A DNA stretch of 64,000 nucleotides from assembly GCA_900539195.1 (NCBI GenBank), contig UQBC01000004.1, positions 1 to 64,000 of the forward strand, read 5' to 3'. Shown here in pieces: positions 57,623-64,000 of the stretch. The position numbers and the translations under genes were made by a program. Positions within the stretch are counted from its first letter, which is position 1, and every line of letters starts with the position of its first letter. The stretch is from an uncultured Oscillospiraceae bacterium (GTDB lineage Bacteria > Bacillota > Clostridia > Oscillospirales > Ruminococcaceae). The notes under the pieces are model-generated. The model worked only from the letters and a program-made list of their open reading frames with translations. It had not been told where the DNA came from and made no database searches.

Positions 57623-58974
57623 TGGCTGATATTGAGCTTACGGGAGCAAATCTCCCGTACAGTCTTGACGCAGAGCAATCCGTACTCGGCGCTATACTGC
57701 TTGACGGCAATGCAAATATGCCTAAGGCATCGGCAAAACTTCACCCCGAACATTTCTATGTCAAAATGCACAGCGACATATACACTGTTATGACGCAGAT
57801 GTTTGCTGCAAGCGACAGCATAGATGTGGTAACCGTGCTCGAAAACTGCATGAAGCAGAATGTCTTTGAGTCGCAGGAAGAGGGACGCACATATCTTGTA
57901 AAGCTTATGGAAACCGTCCCGAGCATATCGAGCATTGACAGATACATCGAGATAGTCGAGGATAAGTACACAAGACGACTTCTTATAAGCATTGCAGGAG
58001 ATATTCTCGAAAACGCAAACGAGGGGCAGGCAGAAACCTCCACCCTGCTTGAACTTGCGGAAAAGAGAATATACGAGGTACGAAATGAAAATCAGGTAAA
58101 AGGTCTTACTAAGCTTAACGGTATAGTTGTAGGAATACTGAACGAGCTGTCCGAGCTTTGTGCAAACCCCGACAAGCAGGGTATACAGGGACTGAAATCC
58201 GGATTTCCGTCGCTTGATAAGTACATACACGGACTGAATAAATCTGATTTGCTGATAGTTGCGGCACGTCCCGGTATGGGTAAAACATCGTTCGCCATGA
58301 ACATGGCAACTAACGTTGCAAAATATCACCCTGATAAAACAATCTGTGTATTCAATCTCGAAATGTCAAAGGAACAGCTTGTAAAACGTATGCTGTCCTC
58401 AGAGGGCAGAATTTCGAGCGAGCTTATGTCTACCGGACGTTTTGACCCTGCGCAGTGGAGAAATCTTGCCGACGCCGCATTCGTACTGTCGAATATGAAT
58501 ATCTACATAGACGACAGCTCGGCGATAACGGTCAATGAAATGAAGGCAAAGCTACGCCGTGTCGATAATCTCGGACTGATAGTAATAGACTATCTTCAGC
58601 TTATTTCTTCGGGCAGAAGAGATCTTAACCGTGTAAACGAAATTTCGGAAATGACACGAAACCTCAAGATAATGGCGAAAGAGCTTAATGTTCCGATAAT
58701 AGTACTGTCACAGCTTGCACGTTCAGCCGAGAAAAAGGACGACAAGCGCCCTATGCTGTCAGACCTGCGTGATTCGGGTTCTATCGAGCAGGACGCAGAT
58801 ATAGTTCTGTTCCTGTACCGTGACAGCTATTATAACAAAGAGGCAGAGGATCAGAGAGCCTGCAAGTGTATAGTTGCAAAGAATCGTCACGGCGAAACAA
58901 ACGACGTAAATATGATATGGGACGGTCAGTACACAAGATTTACAGATGTGGAGTATGTCCATGCCGAGCAGTAA
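57622..58974 (+). CDS. dnaB: Replicative DNA helicase DnaB
   Basis: A 450-residue hexameric helicase: N-terminal primase-interacting domain (LPYSLDAEQSVLGAILLD), linker, and RecA-like domain with Walker A ARPGMGKTSFAMN, Walker B LIVIDYLQLIS, and the arginine finger region. It unwinds DNA at the fork. Length is standard. It directly follows rplI with overlap. Confidence 0.98.
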   Translation: MADIELTGANLPYSLDAEQSVLGAILLDGNANMPKASAKLHPEHFYVKMHSDIYTVMTQMFAASDSIDVVTVLENCMKQNVFESQEEGRTYLVKLMETVPSISSIDRYIEIVEDKYTRRLLISIAGDILENANEGQAETSTLLELAEKRIYEVRNENQVKGLTKLNGIVVGILNELSELCANPDKQGIQGLKSGFPSLDKYIHGLNKSDLLIVAARPGMGKTSFAMNMATNVAKYHPDKTICVFNLEMSKEQLVKRMLSSEGRISSELMSTGRFDPAQWRNLADAAFVLSNMNIYIDDSSAITVNEMKAKLRRVDNLGLIVIDYLQLISSGRRDLNRVNEISEMTRNLKIMAKELNVPIIVLSQLARSAEKKDDKRPMLSDLRDSGSIEQDADIVLFLYRDSYYNKEAEDQRACKCIVAKNRHGETNDVNMIWDGQYTRFTDVEYVHAEQ

Positions 58975-59935
58975 TTTGAAAATTTCCGTTAAAAATACTA
59001 TAGAACGGTATTCGATGATAAATAAGGGCGATACTGTAATTGCGGCGGTAAGCGGCGGCGCAGACAGCGTTGCTTTGCTGTATGTACTGTATTCGCTGAA
59101 AGACGAACTCGGCTTTTCGCTTGCCGCCTGCCACGTAAATCATAATCTGCGTGGCGAGGAGAGCGACGGGGACGAGAGATTTGTCCGCAGAATGTGCAGA
59201 TTTCTCGATATTCCGCTGTATGTGGCAAGCATAAAGGTAAACGACCTCAGGCAGAAGCACGACAGCCTTGAGGAATGTGCAAGACGACTGAGATATGATT
59301 TTTTTGAAAGCATAAGCAAGGGCAGGCTGATAGCGACCGCCCACACCGCATCGGATAACTGCGAGACCATTCTCATAAATATGGTCAGAGGCACTGCACT
59401 CTCAGGTATATGCGGAATTCCCGCAAAGCGTGACAATATAATCCGTCCGCTGTTGTACAATACCCGTGAGGAAATCGAAGAGTACTGTGCGGAAAACTCG
59501 CTTGATTATGTCACAGACAGTACAAATCTGTCGGACGATTATACCCGGAACAAGATCAGGCATAAGGTCGTACCGCTGCTGAAAGAAATAAATCCTGCAC
59601 TTTTCAGTGCAATAAGCAGACTGTCGCAGTCTGTTTTTGATGACGACAGATATCTTGACAAAATCGCTTCGGAGCTTATGGAAAAGGCGCATAAGGCAGA
59701 TGATAAGTATGATGTCAACGTGCTGTATACGGCTGACGAATGTATACTGCGACGTATAGTCACTATGATTTTCAAAGATAACGATATACCGCCTAATATG
59801 AAAGCGGTTGAAAGCTGCGTAGGAATTATAAGAGCAAGACAGGGAAAGATAAATCCGTGTCAGTTCAAATTCGTGATGATAAGAAAGAAAAAGCTGTTTG
59901 TTATGACTGACCGTGAGAAATTCAGACGAAATTAA
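58961..59935 (+). CDS. tilS: tRNA(Ile)-lysidine synthetase, short form
   Basis: A 324-residue N-type PP-loop ATPase: SGGADSVALLYVLYSL binds ATP, followed by CHVNHNLRGEESDGDERFV and ARRLRYDFF, TAHTASDNCETILINMVRGTALSGICGIPAKR, RPLLYNTREEIEEYC. The enzyme converts C34 to lysidine in tRNA-Ile2, essential for AUA decoding. It lacks the C-terminal TilS domain of the long form (about 440-470 residues), like the Aquifex type. ATG 58961 with GGAG upstream is preferred; ATGs at 58946 and 58955 are alternatives. It overlaps dnaB. Confidence 0.92.
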   Translation: MPSSNLKISVKNTIERYSMINKGDTVIAAVSGGADSVALLYVLYSLKDELGFSLAACHVNHNLRGEESDGDERFVRRMCRFLDIPLYVASIKVNDLRQKHDSLEECARRLRYDFFESISKGRLIATAHTASDNCETILINMVRGTALSGICGIPAKRDNIIRPLLYNTREEIEEYCAENSLDYVTDSTNLSDDYTRNKIRHKVVPLLKEINPALFSAISRLSQSVFDDDRYLDKIASELMEKAHKADDKYDVNVLYTADECILRRIVTMIFKDNDIPPNMKAVESCVGIIRARQGKINPCQFKFVMIRKKKLFVMTDREKFRRN

Positions 59936-59967
59936 TGTGATAAACAGCTTAAAAGTGATTATCACCG

Positions 59968-59996
59968 TTGCTTTTCGAGGGCATTCGTGCTATAAT
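59968..59996 (+). promoter_or_regulatory. Promoter of hpt-ftsH
   Basis: TTGCTT (59968-59973) and TATAAT (59991-59996) with a 17-base spacer lie about 60 bases before hpt. Confidence 0.7.
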
Positions 59997-60059
59997 TGCA
60001 GTATTGCGGATTTTGTTCCAATCGCTTAATATTTATTTAACATAAGCGATGTATTATTT

Positions 60060-60632
60060 ATGATAAAGAAAAAGACGGAGAAACAAGACTTGGAAAAAAG
60101 CATACACAATGATATTGAAAGAGTGCTTTTCACAAGCGAAGAGCTTATGAAAAGAGCCGAAGAGATAGGAAAACAGATCACCGAGGACTATAAGGGCGAG
60201 GAAGTAACAATAATAGGTATACTTAAAGGCTCGTTTATGTTCTTATCTGACGTTATGAAGAATATCGATCTTTACACAAGACTTGACTTTGTAACGGTAC
60301 AGTCATACGGAAACGGTACAACATCCGGTGAGCTTAAGCTCACAAAGGATATTACTGCGGATATCAAGGGCAAACACGTTATACTCGTTGAAGATATACT
60401 CGACAGCGGAAAGACGCTTAAATTTGTAAAGGATCTCTTCCTTAAAAGAGAACCGGCGTCAATAAAGGTGTGTACTCTTCTCAACAAGAAGGTAAGAAAA
60501 TCCGAAGTTATAAAAGCTGACTATATCGGCTTTGACGTTGACGATGTATTTGTAGTGGGCTACGGACTGGATTACGCTCAGCTTTACAGGAATCTTCCTT
60601 ACATAGGTGAGCTCAAGGTCGAGGCACGCTGA
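60060..60632 (+). CDS. hpt: Hypoxanthine phosphoribosyltransferase
   Basis: A 190-residue enzyme: IERVLFTSEELMKRAEEIGKQITEDYKGEEVTIIGILKGSFMFLSDVM, LDFVTVQSYGNGTTSGELKLTKDI, the PRPP-binding VILVEDILDSGKTL, and FVVGYGLDYAQLYRNLPYIGELK. It salvages hypoxanthine/guanine. ATG 60060 lacks a ribosome site; TTG 60090 (MEKSIHND...) with GGAG upstream is an alternative. It lies between tilS and ftsH, a conserved order. Confidence 0.95.
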   Translation: MIKKKTEKQDLEKSIHNDIERVLFTSEELMKRAEEIGKQITEDYKGEEVTIIGILKGSFMFLSDVMKNIDLYTRLDFVTVQSYGNGTTSGELKLTKDITADIKGKHVILVEDILDSGKTLKFVKDLFLKREPASIKVCTLLNKKVRKSEVIKADYIGFDVDDVFVVGYGLDYAQLYRNLPYIGELKVEAR

Positions 60633-60718
60633 TCACAGGCAACTAAGCAGCCGTAATAATATAACCGTAAAGACGGTCGGGTGCAATATGCAGATACGAC
60701 CGACAGAAAGGGAAACTG

Positions 60719-62680
60719 ATGAATCAGAACAACAAATTCAAAGGCATTTTCATTTACCTTGCAGTTATCGTTCTGCTTGTCATAGGTATGGTGACAATGC
60801 TCCAGATGAGCGCAACACCGGGCGAACGTACAAGATATTCGCAGGTGATAAGCGAATTTGACAACTACAACGTTTCAGGCTATACGCTTGATTTAGGCTC
60901 AGGCGAATTACAGTACACATTAAAGAGCGACAGTACAAAGAAGTATAAGTACTCTGTACCGAATGTAAGCCTGTTCTTGCAGGATACGCAGGGCTACAGA
61001 AAGGCATATAACGAGAAGAATCCCGACAGTCCGCTCGTTGAGGACTTCTACCCCGTTTCCGACAACTCATTCTTACTGAGCTTCCTGCCTTATCTGCTTA
61101 TGGTTGCACTGATGATCGGCTTTACATTTGTCATCATGCGTCAGGCAGGCGGCGGCGGAAAGATGTCGCAGTTCTCAAAGGCAAACGCCAGAACTCAGCC
61201 TGCAAACGGTCCTAAAATAACGTTTGCTGATGTTGCCGGTGCCGAAGAAGAAAAGGAAGAGATGAGTGAGATCGTCGACTTCATGAAAAACCCCAGAAAG
61301 TATCAGGAGCTTGGCGCCAAAATTCCGCGCGGCGTTCTTCTGCTGGGTCCTCCCGGTACTGGTAAGACGTTACTTGCAAAGGCTGTTGCAGGTGAAGCAA
61401 ACGTTCCGTTCTTCTCCATAAGCGGTTCGGACTTTGTTGAAATGTTCGTCGGCGTCGGTGCGAGCCGTGTAAGGGATCTGTTCGACCAGGCGAAGAAACA
61501 CACACCTTCTATTATCTTCATAGACGAGATTGACGCAGTAGGTCGTCAGAGAGGTACCGGTCTTGGCGGCGGTCACGATGAGCGTGAGCAGACGCTCAAC
61601 CAGTTACTCGTTGAGATGGACGGTTTCACTGACAATCAGGGCGTAATAGTTATTGCGGCTACCAACAGACGTGATATTCTCGACCCCGCACTGCTCCGTC
61701 CCGGTCGTTTTGACAGACAGATTACTGTCGGATATCCCGATATAAAGGGCAGAGAGGCGATCCTTCGTGTTCATACAAAGAATAAAAAGCTTGCGCCCGA
61801 TATCAGTCTTGCCACTATCGCAAAGGGTACGGCAGGATTTACCGGTGCAGACCTTGCAAACCTTGTAAACGAGGCGGCTCTGCTTGCGGCAAGAAACAAC
61901 AGAAAGGCTATCACACAGCCCGATATAGAAGAAGCTACCATCAAGGTGGTTGCAGGTCCCGAAAAGAAGTCGAAGGTTGTCAGCGAAGACGAAAAGCGCC
62001 TTACGGCATTCCACGAGGCAGGTCACGCTGTCTGCACGTTCCACTGCAAGACGCAGGACCCCGTACACCAGGTTTCTATCATACCCAGAGGTATGGCAGG
62101 CGGCTACACAATGTCGCTCCCCGAGCATGACAGGAGCTTCAGAAGCAAGACACAGATGGAAGAAGAGATTATTGTTCTTCTCGGCGGACGTGTTGCCGAA
62201 AAGATTGTGCTTGACGAAATCTCGACAGGCGCAAGCAACGATATTGAACGTGCTACCGACCTTGCGAGAAGCATGGTAACAAGATACGGCTTCTCCGAAA
62301 AGCTCGGTCCTATCGTATACGGACACGATAACTCTGAAGTATTCCTCGGCAGAGATTATTCTCAGGGCAGAAACTACTCCGAAAACGTTGCGGCAGAAAT
62401 TGACGGCGAGATCCGCGAGCTTATAGACACAAGCTATGAAAACGCAAAGCAGATACTTTTAAATCACAGAGATCAGCTCGACAAGGTTGCTCATTACCTT
62501 ATGGAACACGAAAAGATCGACGGCGAGGATTTCTACAAGCTTATGAATGGCGAACCGCTTGACGATAACACGGGCGCACCTGTTCAGAACGAAAACGATG
62601 CTGCATCCGCAGTTTCTGAAGATACTGCTCAGGTTATCGGCGATAACGTTGATAACAGCAACAACGAAACAAATCAATAA
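60719..62680 (+). CDS. ftsH: ATP-dependent zinc metalloprotease FtsH
   Basis: A 653-residue protein: transmembrane segment 1 (about 9-27), periplasmic-side domain, transmembrane segment 2 (about 120-140), AAA+ module with Walker A GPPGTGKT (210-217), SRH region (LLRPGRFDRQI), and zinc site HEAGH at 432-436 with the third ligand Asp in ATDLARSMV. It degrades misfolded and regulatory membrane proteins. A typical acidic, Asn-rich tail ends the protein. A strong terminator follows. Confidence 0.98.
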   Translation: MNQNNKFKGIFIYLAVIVLLVIGMVTMLQMSATPGERTRYSQVISEFDNYNVSGYTLDLGSGELQYTLKSDSTKKYKYSVPNVSLFLQDTQGYRKAYNEKNPDSPLVEDFYPVSDNSFLLSFLPYLLMVALMIGFTFVIMRQAGGGGKMSQFSKANARTQPANGPKITFADVAGAEEEKEEMSEIVDFMKNPRKYQELGAKIPRGVLLLGPPGTGKTLLAKAVAGEANVPFFSISGSDFVEMFVGVGASRVRDLFDQAKKHTPSIIFIDEIDAVGRQRGTGLGGGHDEREQTLNQLLVEMDGFTDNQGVIVIAATNRRDILDPALLRPGRFDRQITVGYPDIKGREAILRVHTKNKKLAPDISLATIAKGTAGFTGADLANLVNEAALLAARNNRKAITQPDIEEATIKVVAGPEKKSKVVSEDEKRLTAFHEAGHAVCTFHCKTQDPVHQVSIIPRGMAGGYTMSLPEHDRSFRSKTQMEEEIIVLLGGRVAEKIVLDEISTGASNDIERATDLARSMVTRYGFSEKLGPIVYGHDNSEVFLGRDYSQGRNYSENVAAEIDGEIRELIDTSYENAKQILLNHRDQLDKVAHYLMEHEKIDGEDFYKLMNGEPLDDNTGAPVQNENDAASAVSEDTAQVIGDNVDNSNNETNQ

Positions 62681-62692
62681 TGTTTTTTTCAG

Positions 62693-62720
62693 TCGCTCCC
62701 GATTTTTCGGGAGCGATTTT
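62693..62720 (+). terminator. Terminator of ftsH
   Basis: TCGCTCCC (62693-62700) and GGGAGCGA (62709-62716) pair, followed by a T-run. Confidence 0.92.
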
Positions 62721-62805
62721 TATATTACCGGGACAAGTGGTTATTTGTCACAATAAACGGCAGTCCGGACGCCATTTTTTCGGATAATGTCGGGGCGGAT
62801 TGAAA

Positions 62806-62834
62806 TTGACATAGCGCTTTCGATATAGTATAAT
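62806..62834 (+). promoter_or_regulatory. Consensus promoter of the MBOAT operon
   Basis: TTGACA (62806-62811) and TATAAT (62829-62834) are separated by exactly 17 bases, about 80 bases before the MBOAT start. Confidence 0.88.
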
Positions 62835-62915
62835 AATATACTGAAAAGGGTTTGCCTGAAATCAGACAGACGCAAAAATACAGACATTAAAGCTGCAAAA
62901 GAAAGGACGATACAG

Positions 62916-64000
62916 TTGATATTCGCCGATTTATTTTTCCTGTACTTCTTTATGGCGCTGTGCTTTATAGCATATTTCATCTGCCGTAAGACAGTATACC
63001 GCAACTGGGTGCTTATCGTATTCTCAATGATATTCTACGCATGGGGAGAACCCGTATGGGTGTTCCTGCTTGTCGGAAGCGTCACGGTAAACTACTTTGC
63101 GGGGCTGCTTATAGATAAGTTCCGTGACACAAAGAAAGCTACAGCAGTAACAGCTTGTGCACTTATATTCGACATAGGGCTTCTGATGTTCTTCAAGTAT
63201 ACAGGCTTCTTTGTTGAAAACTTCAACGCAATAAGTCCCGTTGATCTGCCCGTCCCGCACATAGAAATGCCAATAGGTATAAGTTTCTTCACATTCCAGA
63301 TAATCTCTTATATTCTTGACTGCTACTGGGGCAAGATAAAGGTACAGAAAAGCTGGTACAAACTGCTCATGTACATCTCAATGTTCCCCCAGCTTGTCGC
63401 AGGTCCTATTGTCCGCTATGCCGTAATCGAAAACGAGATAGACAACAGAGTTATAACCTCTGCCGATGTAAGCGAGGGTATCACAAGGATTTGCATGGGT
63501 CTTGGTAAAAAGGTCATCCTTGCAAACAACCTCAGCACTATCGTCGATACGTTCTTCAAGACCGGCGATCTTGCGTCTTTGTCCGTTGTCGGAACGTGGT
63601 ACACGGTAATAGCCTACGCTATGCAGGTTTACTTCGACTTCTCCGGATATTCCGATATAGCGATAGGTCTTGGACGCATATTCGGCTTCCACTTTGACGA
63701 AAACTTCCGCTATCCGTTCGTCAGCAAGAATATTACGGAATTCTGGCAGAGATGGCACATCTCACTCGGTACATTCTTCCGTGATTATCTTCTTTATGTG
63801 CCTATATTCGGCAAGAGAAGAAAGTACCTCAACCTCTTTCTCGTATGGTTCTGCACGGGCTTCTGGCATGGCGCAAACTGGAACTACATCATATGGGGTC
63901 TTTACTTCGGACTGTTCATTCTTATAGAGCGTACTATCGGCAACAAGAACATGAGGAAAATGCCCAGGGCGCTTGCGCATATATACAATACGATAGTAGT
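62916..64000 (+). CDS. MBOAT family O-acyltransferase (3' end outside window)
   Basis: The frame from TTG 62916 (AAAGGAC nine bases upstream) is open to the right edge, giving 361 visible residues. It is an AlgI/PatA-like MBOAT protein: IFADLFFLYFFMALCFIAYFI, FYAWGEPVWVFLLVGSVTVNY, IGISFFTFQIISYILDCYWG, QLVAGPIVRY, YFDFSGYSDIAIGLGRIFGF, WQRWHISLGTFFRDYLLYVP and the catalytic His in FWHGANWNYIIWG. Such membrane enzymes acetylate exopolysaccharides or cell-wall polymers, usually with an AlgJ/SGNH-type partner encoded next. Confidence 0.93.
   Translation, partial: MIFADLFFLYFFMALCFIAYFICRKTVYRNWVLIVFSMIFYAWGEPVWVFLLVGSVTVNYFAGLLIDKFRDTKKATAVTACALIFDIGLLMFFKYTGFFVENFNAISPVDLPVPHIEMPIGISFFTFQIISYILDCYWGKIKVQKSWYKLLMYISMFPQLVAGPIVRYAVIENEIDNRVITSADVSEGITRICMGLGKKVILANNLSTIVDTFFKTGDLASLSVVGTWYTVIAYAMQVYFDFSGYSDIAIGLGRIFGFHFDENFRYPFVSKNITEFWQRWHISLGTFFRDYLLYVPIFGKRRKYLNLFLVWFCTGFWHGANWNYIIWGLYFGLFILIERTIGNKNMRKMPRALAHIYNTIV

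Noticed and set aside
63378..63758. Minus-strand frames near the right edge
   Set aside because: They are shadows of the MBOAT gene, which is open on the plus strand to the window edge.

Overview
The window looks like the chromosome of a low-GC gut Firmicute (class Clostridia, probably Oscillospiraceae/Ruminococcaceae; an [Eubacterium] siraeum-like species is only a guess). The reasons are the Tn1549/Tn916-type conjugation and integration genes, BspA-type LRR proteins, a cysteine desulfurase paired with DUF3343, and the housekeeping block RNase J, GdpP, L9, DnaB, TilS, Hpt, FtsH.

Region 1 (1 to about 31.85 kb) is the right-hand part of an integrative conjugative element (ICE); its left end lies outside the window. 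It opens with type IV secretion genes (VirB6-like, small Cys-rich protein, PrgI, VirB4, class B sortase, Cys-rich VLP protein, CHAP hydrolase). From 6.7 to 24.6 kb there is cargo: a YtrA-type GntR/ABC operon, an XRE regulator, a SLOG protein, a second HTH/ABC operon, a row of about twelve small single-domain stress or detoxification genes that includes a chloramphenicol-acetyltransferase-like gene cut by an in-frame TAG, and a two-component system divergent from a LanFEG-type peptide-immunity transporter. From 24.8 to 31.7 kb is the control and integration end: an ImmR/ImmA pair with a DUF1016 nuclease on the minus strand; divergent from it a conserved hypothetical gene, a sigma-like factor, a MazF-like protein with a zinc-ribbon tail, four tandem Tn916-Xis-like excisionases and a tyrosine integrase. 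Just beyond is the C-terminal tRNA-binding domain of methionyl-tRNA synthetase with no synthetase body in front of it, so the ICE probably sits inside metG.

Region 2 (32.3 to 43.4 kb) starts with a MATE transporter and then a small integrative mobilizable element (about 34.03 to 40.03 kb) bounded by a 20-bp direct repeat. It carries DUF6061, sdpR/sdpI, a MobA-type relaxase with a candidate oriT, an excisionase-like HTH protein, an XRE regulator and a tyrosine integrase. Next come a CPBP membrane protease gene flanked by two copies of an 81-bp repeat, a metallophosphoesterase, and a LytTR-PAS regulator.

Region 3 (43.4 to 52.3 kb, all minus strand) holds a four-gene unit, two cytosolic BspA-type LRR proteins plus a VWA/DUF2201 protein and a MoxR AAA+ ATPase; a histidine-kinase remnant; an FGGY sugar kinase; and cysteine desulfurase with DUF3343.

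Region 4 (52.4 kb to the end, plus strand) is core genome: RNase J with an unusual N-terminal repeat extension and a long structured leader, GdpP-like c-di-AMP phosphodiesterase, rplI, dnaB, tilS, hpt, ftsH, and an MBOAT acyltransferase running off the right edge. No rRNA, tRNA or CRISPR array was seen.
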